Origin: Planctomycetota bacterium
GTDB lineage: Bacteria; Planctomycetota; Planctomycetia; Gemmatales; Gemmataceae
Assembly: GCA_021781415.1 (NCBI GenBank)
Contig: JAJXWW010000085.1
Coordinates: 62,001 to 126,000 of the forward strand
Reading direction: 5' to 3'
Length of the DNA stretch: 64,000 nucleotides
The translations under genes and the position numbers were made by a program. Under the pieces are notes generated by a model. That model was not told the origin of the DNA and ran no database searches. It saw nothing but the letters and a program-made list of their open reading frames with translations. Positions 16,529 through 26,062 of this stretch are shown here, one piece after another. Every line of letters starts with the position of its first letter. Position 1 is the first letter of the stretch.

Positions 16529-18973
16529 ATGCACAGCGCGAACCGCGCCTCGTGGCGTCGTGGACTATGGGGTTCCGTTTTCCTCGGCGCGATTCTGTAT
16601 TGGGCGGTCGCCTCGCCCGAAGTCTCCGCCGACATTCTGTTTTTCAAAGACGGGTTTGCCATCGAAGGCCAGGTCAAACGCCAGATGACTCTGGAGTTCG
16701 ACGAAGTGGCGCGCGACGTTTTCCAAATGCCCAAGGGGTTCTTCTTCCTCAACGACGGCCCGCGGCGAATCTATTTTAACCCTTCTCAGGTCCGTTTTGT
16801 CCACGAAAAGGACGCGGGCGGCGAGGTGAAAATCGTTCGCCCCAATCCGCGCATTCAGGTCAACCCCAAGCGCATGCCTCCCCTTCTCGAAGTGCTTCGC
16901 GCTCCCGACTGGGATCCGGACTGGAACCGGCGCTTTCAATTTCGCTCGGCGGACGGATTGATCGACGTGCCGCAACACATCGGCCTTTTGACCCCCTATT
17001 GGATGCGGGCCGACTCGCCGGGGAAATACTGGTGGTCGTGTGCTTACTTGACGCGCGAGCTTGGGTCGGACACGGTTCAAGCGCTGCTCAACACGCATCC
17101 CGACTTTGAAGAAAAAACCAGTCTCAAGCCCGAACAACGTCTCTCCATTCGCTTGCGCAAAGCCGACTTCTACGTTCAAGCCGGTTGGCTCGATCTGGCC
17201 GAGAAAGAAATCGACCGCGCCCGCGACGACCTGCCCGAACAGAAGGAACGCCTCGACGCGGCGTGCACCATGCTCTTGAAGGTTCGCGCCACGGATCGCA
17301 TCGAGGAAATCAAACGCCGCCGCGCGGGGGGGCAAGACAAGCGCGTCGTGGCCCTCCTGGCAGATTTTCCCACGAAGGGAGCGACTAAAGATCAAGTAGC
17401 CGAAGTGGAAGTGCTGCGCCACGAATACAAGACCGCGTCCGACCTAATTGCCGAGACGGCGCGACAACTCAAACGGACGCGCGAAGCGTCCATTGGCGTT
17501 CCGGGATCGGTCTTGCGCGATGCGGCGGCGCTCATCGAATCCGAACTCAACTTCGAGAACGTGGCTCGGCTCGACGCTTTCTTGGGTCAGGCTCGTCAAG
17601 ACGAACGCTTGAAGAAGGCCGGGAAGAAGTCGGAGGTTGCGGCGGATCAACTGTTGAGTTTGGCCGTCTCCGGTTGGTTGCTCGGCAGCGCCTCGGCGGA
17701 GAAAAGCGTGGAAACGGCCCGAAGACTTTGGCGCGGGCGCGAACTGGCTTTGGCTTATCTGCGCAGCGACGACGATGAGAAGCGACGGTTGATGCTCAAA
17801 CGGCACGCGGCTAGTTCGCACACCGATGCGGCTTCGGTGGACGAGATGGTCCAAATCTTGCGCACGCTGCCTCCATCCGAGCCGGAGAAAAAAGTTTCCA
17901 CGGACGAAGTCGAACATAAGGTCGGCGAAATCAGTTATCTCTTGCAGGCACCTCCAGAATATCGTCACACGCGCCCCTACCCCGTCTTGATCGTGCTGCA
18001 TCAAGCGGGCGAGCGCGCCAGAGACATGCTCGTTCGCTGGTCGGATGCGGCGGCGGAGAACGGCTACCTTCTCGTCGCGCCCAAGTGGAACAACGGCGCG
18101 AACAACCGATACACTTACAGCGCAGCCGAACATGCCATCGTGGTAGACACCCTGCGCGATGTCAAGCGGCGCTACAATGTGGACGACGACCGCGTGTTCT
18201 TGTTCGGACTTGGCGAGGGTGGCAACATGGCTCTCGACGTGGGCCTGGGGCATCCCGGTCTGTTCGCGGGCGTCTTACCGATGTCGGGCGTACCCCTGTT
18301 CCACGCCTCGCTCTGCTGGCGCAACGCGCAGTATCTCCCGATGTACTTCGCTTGTGGATTCAAATCGCCCGACGGCGATAAGATTCACGAGCTATTCAAC
18401 AACTGGATCGTCCACCGCCACTATCCGGCTTTATGGGTCGAGTACAAGGGACGTGGGATCGAGTGGTTCGGCGGCGAGGTGTCCAACGCCTTCGATTGGA
18501 TGCGAAACAAACGGCGCGCCTTTCCGCTTCGGCAGCTGGGAACCGACGGACGAGGCGGTGCATTCGGCGACGAGTTTTGCAGTCTGCGCAGCTGCGACAA
18601 TCGATTCTATTGGCTCAGCAGCGACAACATCCGCGTAGCCCGCACGCTGGAAACTTGGAACACCGGGCGCGTTCAGCCGGCTGCCTTTCATGCCCGCGTC
18701 AACTACGAGGCCAACGACATTGTGGTCAAGGCCACGGGCGTGCGCGACCTAACCATCTGGCTCGGACGCAATAGTAAGGGCGAAGACACGATTGATTTCG
18801 ACAAGCCCGTTACGGTGCGTCATCCTTTTGCCCCGCTTCCCTGGCGTCAGAAGGTGACACCGCGCTTGGATGTGCTATTGGACGACCTCTACCAGCGCGG
18901 CGACAGACAGCACCTTTTTCTGGCCAAAATCACGCTGGCGGTAGGCAAACGTCCCGCCCTCGGCGGACGATGA
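16529..18973 (+). CDS. Secreted alpha/beta-hydrolase-fold protein lacking the nucleophile serine
   Basis: The 814-residue product has a signal/anchor segment (GSVFLGAILYWAVASPEVSA) and an N-terminal beta-rich part. Charged helical repeats span about 190-400, and an esterase-type alpha/beta hydrolase domain follows (PYPVLIVLHQAGERARDML, then YNVDDDRVFLFGLGEGGNMA). The expected nucleophile elbow GxSxG reads GLGEG. The serine position is glycine encoded by GGC, one transition from AGC. The domain may therefore bind rather than cleave, or use another residue. AGGGAG precedes the ATG at 16529. The C-terminal 150 residues form a separate unrecognised domain. Confidence 0.72.
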   Translation: MHSANRASWRRGLWGSVFLGAILYWAVASPEVSADILFFKDGFAIEGQVKRQMTLEFDEVARDVFQMPKGFFFLNDGPRRIYFNPSQVRFVHEKDAGGEVKIVRPNPRIQVNPKRMPPLLEVLRAPDWDPDWNRRFQFRSADGLIDVPQHIGLLTPYWMRADSPGKYWWSCAYLTRELGSDTVQALLNTHPDFEEKTSLKPEQRLSIRLRKADFYVQAGWLDLAEKEIDRARDDLPEQKERLDAACTMLLKVRATDRIEEIKRRRAGGQDKRVVALLADFPTKGATKDQVAEVEVLRHEYKTASDLIAETARQLKRTREASIGVPGSVLRDAAALIESELNFENVARLDAFLGQARQDERLKKAGKKSEVAADQLLSLAVSGWLLGSASAEKSVETARRLWRGRELALAYLRSDDDEKRRLMLKRHAASSHTDAASVDEMVQILRTLPPSEPEKKVSTDEVEHKVGEISYLLQAPPEYRHTRPYPVLIVLHQAGERARDMLVRWSDAAAENGYLLVAPKWNNGANNRYTYSAAEHAIVVDTLRDVKRRYNVDDDRVFLFGLGEGGNMALDVGLGHPGLFAGVLPMSGVPLFHASLCWRNAQYLPMYFACGFKSPDGDKIHELFNNWIVHRHYPALWVEYKGRGIEWFGGEVSNAFDWMRNKRRAFPLRQLGTDGRGGAFGDEFCSLRSCDNRFYWLSSDNIRVARTLETWNTGRVQPAAFHARVNYEANDIVVKATGVRDLTIWLGRNSKGEDTIDFDKPVTVRHPFAPLPWRQKVTPRLDVLLDDLYQRGDRQHLFLAKITLAVGKRPALGGR

Positions 18974-19132
18974 TTTTATTTCCGGCGCGCCTTCGACGTG
19001 GAGGCGCGCCGTTCTCCTGCTGCCTCAATTCGAGATGCTCACTTCTCCCAATCGCACCGAATTGAGTTGCCGACCCGCCGCGCGGCCATTACAACGTGAC
19101 TGGATCAACCCACCGTAACCGGAGTTCCTACC

Positions 19133-20377
19133 ATGCTACGCCGACTCTCGTGTTTTTCGCTTCTGTCTCTCGTCTTGGCCTCCATCCCCGCAGTTGCGGC
19201 GGAGAAGAGCGACGACTTTTTCTTCCGCAAGGGAGATCGGGTCGTTTACCTGGGAGATTCGATCACCGAGCAATATCAGTACAGCTCGTATATGGAATTG
19301 TATCTGACGACACGATTCCCTCAGGGTGAGATGACGTTCATCAACGCTGGCATCGGCGGCGACACGGCCACCGGCGGCGCGCGGCGCTTTGCCGATCACG
19401 TCTTGGCCGAGAAGCCAACCGCGTTGACCATCGACTTCGGCATGAACGACGGCGGCTACGGCGGTTTCAATCCCGCCGCGGCCAAGAACTATATCGAGAG
19501 AACCGAGGAGATGCTCAAGGCCGCACAAAAGGCCAATGTCCGCGTCGCCCTCATCTCGCCCAACGCCGTCGAGACACGTTCCAGACCAAATCTAAAACTC
19601 TACTTGGAGACGCAGCAGAAGTTTTATGCCCCTCTCAAAGAGTTGGCCGAGAAGTATAAGGTTCCATTCGTCGATCAGTACGCCGTGACGCGCAAGGTGT
19701 TGGATAAGATCGCCGCCGACAATGCCAACGTGCATCCGTTTCCCGATGGCGTTCACACCAATGGCCCCGGCGGCCTGCTGATGGCCCATACGATCCTCAC
19801 CGGATTGAAAGCGCCTGCCGTCGTCAGTGATGTCGAGATCGACGCCACCGCCAAGAAGGTCAAACCGACCGATTGCACCGTCGAAGAGTTGACCGCGAAC
19901 AGCGACTGTGTGACTTTCCAGCGCAAGGACAAGGCGTTGCCGATGCCCGTGCAAAAAGACTGGCTGCCGATTTTGCCTTACGTCAACGCCTTGAAGGATC
20001 TCAACTACTATGGCCTGAAGGTAACGGGCCTAAACGGCAACAGCAAGTACGCTCTCAGTATCGACGGCAAGAAAGTCGGCGAGTATAGCGGCGAGCAGCT
20101 GGAAAAAGGCGTCAATCTTGGGACGCTGAACGAAGGGCCGATTTTCGAGCAGGGACAGAAAGTCTATCAGATGGTGACCGAGAAGAATAATCTGGTTCAC
20201 CAGCGCTTTCGAGGCGTAGTCATGTTCAACGCCCCGGATTGGCTTGCCGACGTGGCCAAAGAGCGCAAGCCTGACGAATTGAAAAAGTTGATGAAGAAAA
20301 TCGACTCGATGCAGGAACAAATCTATAAGGCGGCCCAGCCGAAGACGCATCGATTCGAGTTAAAGGCTATTCAATAA
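19133..20377 (+). CDS. Secreted SGNH/GDSL hydrolase
   Basis: The 414-residue protein has a signal peptide (residues 1-23) and the four SGNH blocks: GDSIT (41-45), the glycine block NAGIGGDTATGG, GMND (103-106) and the terminal catalytic pair DGVHTN. A C-terminal region of about 190 residues (from VSDVEIDATAKK) forms an extra domain common in planctomycete members. The enzyme probably deacylates or desulfates polysaccharide-linked groups outside the cell. Its convergent neighbour is a sulfatase, which fits polysaccharide use. GGAG lies before the ATG. Confidence 0.88.
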   Translation: MLRRLSCFSLLSLVLASIPAVAAEKSDDFFFRKGDRVVYLGDSITEQYQYSSYMELYLTTRFPQGEMTFINAGIGGDTATGGARRFADHVLAEKPTALTIDFGMNDGGYGGFNPAAAKNYIERTEEMLKAAQKANVRVALISPNAVETRSRPNLKLYLETQQKFYAPLKELAEKYKVPFVDQYAVTRKVLDKIAADNANVHPFPDGVHTNGPGGLLMAHTILTGLKAPAVVSDVEIDATAKKVKPTDCTVEELTANSDCVTFQRKDKALPMPVQKDWLPILPYVNALKDLNYYGLKVTGLNGNSKYALSIDGKKVGEYSGEQLEKGVNLGTLNEGPIFEQGQKVYQMVTEKNNLVHQRFRGVVMFNAPDWLADVAKERKPDELKKLMKKIDSMQEQIYKAAQPKTHRFELKAIQ

Positions 20378-20449
20378 AGTCGATTCGCGCCGTCTCCATC
20401 CACCCGCGGGTGGGTGAGAGATCGAGAACGGCAGGTCAACTTTCTCCAA

Positions 20450-20502
20450 GGTTCGCCGCGAAGCCAAGCGCGAGACCGACTCGCTCCGCTTCGCGGCGAA
20501 CC
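20450..20502. terminator. 15-bp perfect hairpin between convergent genes
   Basis: GGTTCGCCGCGAAGC (20450-20464) is perfectly inverted at 20488-20502 and followed by GCATTTTTG. Placed between the convergent SGNH hydrolase and sulfatase genes, it probably ends transcription in the plus direction and perhaps in both. A 12-nt palindrome (CACCCGCGGGTG) lies just before it. Confidence 0.7.
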
Positions 20503-20530
20503 GCATTTTTGTGGACGCGATTGAATCGAT

Positions 20531-21952
20531 CTATTTACTCCGTTTGTCCTCTTTCCGCTTCTCGTACTGCTTCAAACTGTCGGCGACTAAACCGCGCTCG
20601 ATAAGCTCGCGTTCGGGTACCGCACCCAGATCGTTCGTCTCTTTCATCCAGCGGTCGAGGGCGGCGCGCAGTTCGATGAGCTTCTCTTTATGTTTTGGAT
20701 CGTCGGCGAGATTCTTGACTTCATCGGGGTCGGCGTCCAAGTCGTACAGTTCCTCGCGCGGTTTGGTTGCGGCGAAGAAAGCGTCCTGGACGGCGTTGAG
20801 CTTGCCCTCGGCGTGTAACTTGCGCCATACCTGCATCGTTGGCATCAACTCCATGTAGGCGATGCGCTGGGCGCGCGACCATTCCGGGTGGAAATTGCGA
20901 ACGTACTGATAGTGCTTGTCGCGCACGGCGCGGATGCGGTCGGGCGTTTCGTCCATGCGGTCGCGCGCGGCAAAGATGTATTTGCGCTCGGCGGCCTTCT
21001 TGGGGCCGAGAACGACTTGCCCTTGCAACTCCTTCGGCACGTCGGCACCGGCCAGCGCTAGGGCAGTCGGTGCGAAATCGAGGAAGCAGACGAGATCGTC
21101 GCGCACCGTACCGGGTTTGATGTGGCCCGGCCAACGAACGAGCAGCGGTACATGGATGCCCCGATCGTAAACCCATCGCTTGCCGCGCGGGAGACCGCGG
21201 CCGTGATCGCCCGTCAAAAGTACGATCGTGTTGTCGGCCACGCCGGCCTTGTCGAGTGCATCGAGGACGACGCCGACCTGATAATCGACGGCTGTAACCA
21301 ACTCATAATAGTTGGCGAGATCGCGGCGAACCTCCGGCGTATCGGGATAGTATGCGGGCAGTTTCATCTTCGCGGGATCGCGGCGCTCCGAAGGTTTCAG
21401 GCGTTCGGTGTTCTTGGCAAAGCGGGTAGCGGGGGCACGGATTTGGCTCTCGTGGCTGGTAAAGATGTTGTAGAAGCCGAAGAAAGGCTGTTTGGGGATC
21501 TCCTTCGTCCAATCCGCGGTGATGTCGAAGGCTTTAGGCGGCAGAGCGAAATTGAAATCGGTTTTACCGTAGGGCGTCTTCGTCGGCCAAGCGATGGTAT
21601 AGCCGGCTTTCTTGAGATAGTCGGTGAACAGAGGGGGCGGCTTGAGCAACGTCGAACGCATGTGGTGCGTGCCGATGCTCGTGGGATAGCGCCCGGTGAT
21701 GAGGCCGGAGCGGCTGGGAGCGCACACGGGGGCGTGCGTGAAACAGCGGGTGAAGCGCGCGCCTTGAGCGGCGAGGCGATCCATGTTCGGCGTCACCGCA
21801 TTGGCATCGCCGTAACAGCCGAGTTCCGGTCCCATATCCTCGCCGACGATCAAAACGATATTCGGCGGTGTCCGCGGCGCGCCCTCGGCGCGCCCAGAAA
21901 GCCAAGGAACGAGAAGTGACAACGCCACGAGTCCGCAGCGCGCGAGTAGCAT
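20531..21952 (-). CDS. Secreted type I sulfatase
   Basis: The 473-residue enzyme has a signal peptide (LVALSLLVPWLSGRAEG). The sulfatase signature is CAPSRSGLITGR (77-88), whose Cys77 is the residue oxidised to formylglycine by a maturase. Metal ligand regions include VGEDMG near 36-41 and LLTGDHGRG in the middle. The C-terminal part (EELYDLDADPDEVKNLADDP) is typical of heparan/choline-type sulfatases. It hydrolyses sulfate esters, probably of algal or other polysaccharides, in the periplasm or outside. GAGG precedes the ATG, and an open extension further upstream is judged non-coding. No maturase gene is nearby. Confidence 0.93.
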   Translation of the reverse strand: MLLARCGLVALSLLVPWLSGRAEGAPRTPPNIVLIVGEDMGPELGCYGDANAVTPNMDRLAAQGARFTRCFTHAPVCAPSRSGLITGRYPTSIGTHHMRSTLLKPPPLFTDYLKKAGYTIAWPTKTPYGKTDFNFALPPKAFDITADWTKEIPKQPFFGFYNIFTSHESQIRAPATRFAKNTERLKPSERRDPAKMKLPAYYPDTPEVRRDLANYYELVTAVDYQVGVVLDALDKAGVADNTIVLLTGDHGRGLPRGKRWVYDRGIHVPLLVRWPGHIKPGTVRDDLVCFLDFAPTALALAGADVPKELQGQVVLGPKKAAERKYIFAARDRMDETPDRIRAVRDKHYQYVRNFHPEWSRAQRIAYMELMPTMQVWRKLHAEGKLNAVQDAFFAATKPREELYDLDADPDEVKNLADDPKHKEKLIELRAALDRWMKETNDLGAVPERELIERGLVADSLKQYEKRKEDKRSK

Positions 21953-22132
21953 GAATGATTCCTCGATCGAGTTTGAGTTAAACCGTTGAGAATACGAACG
22001 CCGCCAAGGTTCGCGTTCGGCACGGTTGGATTGTTCGAGCAATCCATGATGGATCTTTCTGTTGGGAACGACAAGGTCGTTCGTCTACTTTTCGGACGGC
22101 ACGATTTTTTGCGAAAGCGAAGGTATCTCTCC

Positions 22133-22630
22133 ATGCTTTGTCTCAGTAAGGCGTTTACGCTCTCGCATGGGCTTGGGCTGGCGTTGATTGCCGTCGCCGC
22201 GGGGCTAACGGTCTGGGCCTTTCCCGGCACGGATGATACCGGTGCGTGCGCATCCAAGGTCCAAGAATGGTCGATGGCAGACATGCTGTCGCACTTGAAA
22301 GAGTCCGGCGTGGAGCTTCGAGTCGTCTCCACTCGGAAGGACGGCCGAATCGAGCAATCCGCGTTCTTGACCTCCACGGATCGAAGTTGGCACGAACTCA
22401 ATCTCCTTCCAAAATCGTCCCAGCGGATGGATCTTTGGAATAACACGCTCTATTGCGAACGCTGCCCAAGGGATGCGGACTTGAGCGTTCAAGCCGAACT
22501 CTGGGGCGAGAGTTGTTTGATCGTGGAGCCGTTCGTATTCTTTGGCGATCAAAACCTTTTGCAGCGCGTTCGTTCCGCCCTCGAAGGCCCCCTCGCCTCC
22601 GGCATCCGATCGATGGAATCTTCCCCGTAG
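22133..22630 (+). CDS. Hypothetical single-span exported protein
   Basis: About 165 residues with one hydrophobic segment (HGLGLALIAVAAGLTVWAF) near the N-terminus, followed by a small soluble domain with two cysteine pairs (ACASK; YCERCPRD) that may be oxidised. No family recognised. An in-frame ATG at 22046 would add 29 residues of low-quality sequence, and I prefer the later one because the hydrophobic segment then lies at the N-terminus. It is divergent from the sulfatase. Confidence 0.5.
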   Translation: MLCLSKAFTLSHGLGLALIAVAAGLTVWAFPGTDDTGACASKVQEWSMADMLSHLKESGVELRVVSTRKDGRIEQSAFLTSTDRSWHELNLLPKSSQRMDLWNNTLYCERCPRDADLSVQAELWGESCLIVEPFVFFGDQNLLQRVRSALEGPLASGIRSMESSP

Positions 22631-22718
22631 TCCGAATCCGCCTGAATTGCCCCACTGCCCCGCGCCGATAGATGCAAGGGGGACATTCCGTCCAGCGACG
22701 TGGGAAGCGAGGCAGTGA

Positions 22719-23897
22719 ATGGGATTTTTCTCCGGGCGCGTCACCTTCGGCCGGTATCGGGTCCAAGGTCCGTCTCCGGGCATGTTCGGGCCGGAGCATC
22801 TACAACGCCTCCAGACGCACGCCATCGGCAAACAGAAAGTCGTTTCCGCCGACGGCGTGGAATGCGGCTGGACGGCGGGAGATCACCTGCTCGATACCTC
22901 GTTCGATCTCGAAAAAAACATCGTCAACGACGCACTTCATTTTTGTCTGCGCGTCGATACCATGCGTCTCCCAGGCGATCTTTTGCGCGCTTATGCGCAG
23001 ATCGAACTGCAAGGATTGGCCGCGAACAACTCCAGTGGAATTCCTAGCGCCAAGCAAAAACGCGAAGCGCGCGAATTGGCGCGCGAGAAACTGGAAGAAG
23101 AAGCGCGCGACGGTCGGTTTATCAAGCGCAAAGTCTTTCCGATCCTGTGGGACGCCCCGTCGAACGAACTGCTCGTTGGCAGCACTTCGGCGACGGCGCT
23201 CGATCGGCTGCATCAGTTGTTCGAGGACACATTCGGCTGCGGGTTCGAGCCGTTGGGCGCGGGACAACAAGCGTTTCGCCTTGCCGAGCCGCGACAGCAG
23301 ACGCGCGGAGTCGATGATGCGACTCCTGCCTCGTTCGTGCCTGGGTCGTCGCCGTCCGAGGTAGCGTGGATTGTCGATGAGCACAGCCGCGACTTTTTGG
23401 GCAACGAGTATCTTCTTTGGTTGTGGTACATGCTCGATTCCGAGTCGGACACGCTCGCACTCAGCGACGGCAGCGAAGCCGCTCTGATGTTGACGCGGAC
23501 GCTCACGTTGGAATGCCCGCGCGGACAGACCGGACGCCAGAGCATCAGTAGCGACGGCCCGACGCGCTTGCCGGAGGCGCGGCGAGCCATTCAATCGGGG
23601 AAATTGCCTCGCAAAGTCGGCCTTATCATCGTTCGGCACGATGCCCAATACGAACTGACACTGCAAGCCGAGTCGTTGGCCGTGAGCGGAGCGAAGCTGC
23701 CCGCGCCGGAAGCGAGCGAGGAACGCGCGCGCTTGGAGGAGCGCGTCGTGCAAGTGCGCCATCTTCTGGAGACACTCGATTTGCTGTACGACGCCTTTAC
23801 CGCCAAACGGGCTAGCGATCAGTGGTCGAAAGAATTGGCGAAGATGCAGAAATGGCTGACGCGCGAGGAACGCGGGCGCGTGTCCGCAGTGGGGTAA
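22719..23897 (+). CDS. RdgC-like recombination-associated protein
   Basis: The protein of 392 residues opens MGFFSGRVTFGRYRV and continues with AGDHLLDTSFDLEKNIVNDALHF and SAKQKREARELAREKLEEEA. This is a pattern I associate with the RdgC family, whose proteobacterial members form DNA-encircling rings that limit RecA loading. It is longer than E. coli RdgC (about 300 residues), with a C-terminal extension of charged helices. The assignment rests on remembered family resemblance rather than a catalytic motif. GAGG lies upstream of the ATG. It is the lone gene between an exported protein and the acyl carrier protein. Confidence 0.62.
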   Translation: MGFFSGRVTFGRYRVQGPSPGMFGPEHLQRLQTHAIGKQKVVSADGVECGWTAGDHLLDTSFDLEKNIVNDALHFCLRVDTMRLPGDLLRAYAQIELQGLAANNSSGIPSAKQKREARELAREKLEEEARDGRFIKRKVFPILWDAPSNELLVGSTSATALDRLHQLFEDTFGCGFEPLGAGQQAFRLAEPRQQTRGVDDATPASFVPGSSPSEVAWIVDEHSRDFLGNEYLLWLWYMLDSESDTLALSDGSEAALMLTRTLTLECPRGQTGRQSISSDGPTRLPEARRAIQSGKLPRKVGLIIVRHDAQYELTLQAESLAVSGAKLPAPEASEERARLEERVVQVRHLLETLDLLYDAFTAKRASDQWSKELAKMQKWLTREERGRVSAVG

Positions 23898-24112
23898 GGC
23901 CGCGAGAGAGGGGCAAAGCGGAGACGATTCGCTCGAGAGATTTCCCTGGTTGGATCCTCGGGATGCGTTCTCGACGGAAACGATCTTGTCAAAAACACGT
24001 CGATGAGGCTAAGCTAGACCGCATTCGAGCGACCTCGACCGCCGATCCGGGCGCGATCTCGGCCACGAGGCTCTCTCCCCAACGGAAAGTCTTAAGCCAG
24101 GAAGGTGAAGCC

Positions 24113-24382
24113 ATGCAGGACCGCGCGTTTATTCGTCGCACACTCATCGAGTTATTGGAAGCCGACACGGGCGAAAATCACAGCGATCTGGATGAATCCG
24201 TCAATCTGCGCGAGGGACTCGGTCTCGATTCGGTCGATGTCGTCAGCATCGTTTCGCAAATCGAACGCCGTTTTCACATTCGCTTGACGCATCAAGAATT
24301 GGAGAAGCTCGTCGCCGTATCCGACGTTCTGGATTTGCTGGAAGCGAAGTTGAACGACACCTCGTCAAAGTCCGCCGCCTAA
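24113..24382 (+). CDS. Acyl carrier protein
   Basis: This 89-residue protein is a four-helix carrier with the phosphopantetheine attachment site in GLGLDSVDVV (Ser40). It is acidic throughout and has a GGAAGG ribosome site. It is probably not the housekeeping fatty-acid AcpP, because no fab genes are near. Its partner may be the convergent alpha-oxoamine synthase across the hairpin at 24390-24439, because such synthases use acyl thioesters. The pairing is inference from position. Confidence 0.9.
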   Translation: MQDRAFIRRTLIELLEADTGENHSDLDESVNLREGLGLDSVDVVSIVSQIERRFHIRLTHQELEKLVAVSDVLDLLEAKLNDTSSKSAA

Positions 24383-24389
24383 ATTCGGA

Positions 24390-24439
24390 TGTCCGGGCAA
24401 CCATGAATCGAATCCCTTCGATTCATGGTTGCCCGGACA
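24390..24439. terminator. 21-bp perfect inverted repeat between convergent genes
   Basis: TGTCCGGGCAACCATGAATCG (24390-24410) is perfectly inverted at 24419-24439 with an 8-base loop. It sits 7 bases after the carrier-protein stop and 5 bases before the stop of the oxoamine synthase, the position of a bidirectional terminator. There is no T-run, so termination could be weak or the element could instead protect mRNA ends. Confidence 0.75.
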
Positions 24440-24444
24440 GTCCC

Positions 24445-25704
24445 TCATGCCGCTCGCCGAGCCACCATCTCCGGTCCCGGCAGACGAATCACTTTCGATA
24501 GCTTCGTAATCGCATCGAGCAGTCCGGCAATCGATTCGGTGAGATGGTTGGCGTTGACCTGGATGCGCAGCACGCCGGCATGATACGGCACTGCGGGGAA
24601 CGTCACCGATTGGACGTAGAAGCCCTGCTCGAAGAGGTAGTTGCCTCCGTTGAGCGTGTCTTCCTCGTCGCCGACCAGAACCGACAAGATTGGCGTTTGA
24701 CCTCCCAAAACGACGAGATCCCGGTCGATCAATCCCTTGCTCAGTTGCCGAATGTTTCGATGCAAACGGGCCGAGAGCAGTTCGTATTCCGCCGAATTGA
24801 GAATGTCGCAAACGGTGCAAATCGCTTCGAGATAGCACGGAGCCACGGGACCACCGAAGATGTAGGTGTTGGAACGCATCTTCAACAATCGCTTCATCTC
24901 GTGGGTGCAGCCGATGAAGCCGCCCATGCAGGAAAAGCCCTTCGACAACGAACCGATAACCAGCGCGTTGTCGTAATCGCCCAGAGCGTCCAAGACGGTA
25001 CCGCGTCCTTGCCTGCCCATGACGCCGGTTCCGTGCGCGTCATCGACGTAGAGGATGGCTCGGCGTTGCAAGCAGACGCGATTCAGTTGCTCTAAGGGAG
25101 GCAACTCTCCGCTCATGCTGTAGACGCCGTCGATGGCGACCACGGCACAACGATAGTCGCCCGCTTCGTCGAGAACCTTGGCCAACGCTTCGGGATCGCA
25201 GTGCGAAAACGAGAACAGGCGCGTGCCGTTGGCCTTGGCGATTTTGGCCCCTTCCTGAATCGAGTTGTGCGCTTGCTCGTCGACGATCAGTACGTCTTGG
25301 CGACCGACCAAGCCAGGAATGGCCCCCATGTTGGCGAGCGTGACGGACGGATAAATTAACGTCGCCTCGGTTCCCAGCCACTCCGCCAATTTATCTTCGG
25401 CATCAATGTTGGCTTGAACGCTTGAGAACGCGCGCGACGCGCCGTTGTGCGATCCCCAACGTCGGATGCCTCGATGGAGCGCGTCCAGAACGCGCGGATC
25501 CTGATCCAATCCCAGGAAACTATCGGAGCCGAAGTTGACGACTTTTTTGCCGCCCACTTCGATGACTCGATGCGGATCCATGCGTTCGACGACCATGTCT
25601 TTCATGTGCGTCGTGGGGAAGAGTTCGGCGAAATGTTCGATGAAGCGAATCAAGCCGTTCTGGCGTAGGGCGTTGGCCAGGTGCTGCATCGGGGAGACAA
25701 TCAT
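24445..25704 (-). CDS. Alpha-oxoamine synthase family PLP enzyme (KBL/BioF/SPT type)
   Basis: The 419-residue fold-type I PLP enzyme has the family landmarks. These are NFGSDSFLGL and WGSHNGASRAFSS in the N-terminal part, DDAHGTGVMGRQGRG, and the PLP-lysine motif GSLSKGFSCMGG near residue 254. Members condense an amino acid with an acyl thioester: glycine C-acetyltransferase, BioF, serine palmitoyltransferase or CqsA. The neighbouring acyl carrier protein makes an ACP-dependent condensation attractive, as in bacterial sphingolipid synthesis, but the substrate is not determined. It is monocistronic as far as can be seen. Confidence 0.87.
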   Translation of the reverse strand: MIVSPMQHLANALRQNGLIRFIEHFAELFPTTHMKDMVVERMDPHRVIEVGGKKVVNFGSDSFLGLDQDPRVLDALHRGIRRWGSHNGASRAFSSVQANIDAEDKLAEWLGTEATLIYPSVTLANMGAIPGLVGRQDVLIVDEQAHNSIQEGAKIAKANGTRLFSFSHCDPEALAKVLDEAGDYRCAVVAIDGVYSMSGELPPLEQLNRVCLQRRAILYVDDAHGTGVMGRQGRGTVLDALGDYDNALVIGSLSKGFSCMGGFIGCTHEMKRLLKMRSNTYIFGGPVAPCYLEAICTVCDILNSAEYELLSARLHRNIRQLSKGLIDRDLVVLGGQTPILSVLVGDEEDTLNGGNYLFEQGFYVQSVTFPAVPYHAGVLRIQVNANHLTESIAGLLDAITKLSKVIRLPGPEMVARRAA

Positions 25705-26062
25705 ACGGACCTTCTTTTCCTCATGGGTCGAGCTGGAAAGCCCGACGGAGCATGTGAGGTCGGGATCAATCGCCCGACTCGCCTTCGCGCGATGGTGTAC
25801 GGCAGGGTTGCGGGCACATCAAACCAAAAATGATGAGCGTGAGCAAGCGGAATCGGCTGCATTCGGGCAAACCCGAATCCCCCTTGCTTCCCAGGCTTGC
25901 CGCGCCAGACGAACCCTCGTTTATCATCGGATCGATGCAATGAGTCCGTTGAGCTTTTTTGTAAAAGAACGCTCCTTTTACCCGACCGTCGAGAATGGAA
26001 GTCGCTTTGTCAGCGAAAGCGCGAAGCGGCTGAGGCAAGAGGAGATCTTCCTGTACCTCGAC
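25705..26062. other. 358-bp gap, no supported gene
   Basis: The stretch lies upstream of the oxoamine synthase, whose promoter it must hold, and downstream of the MBL hydrolase gene. A short stem (GTAAAAG with CTTTTAC near 25970-25990) is the only structure seen. No coding frame has a convincing start or composition. Confidence 0.45.
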
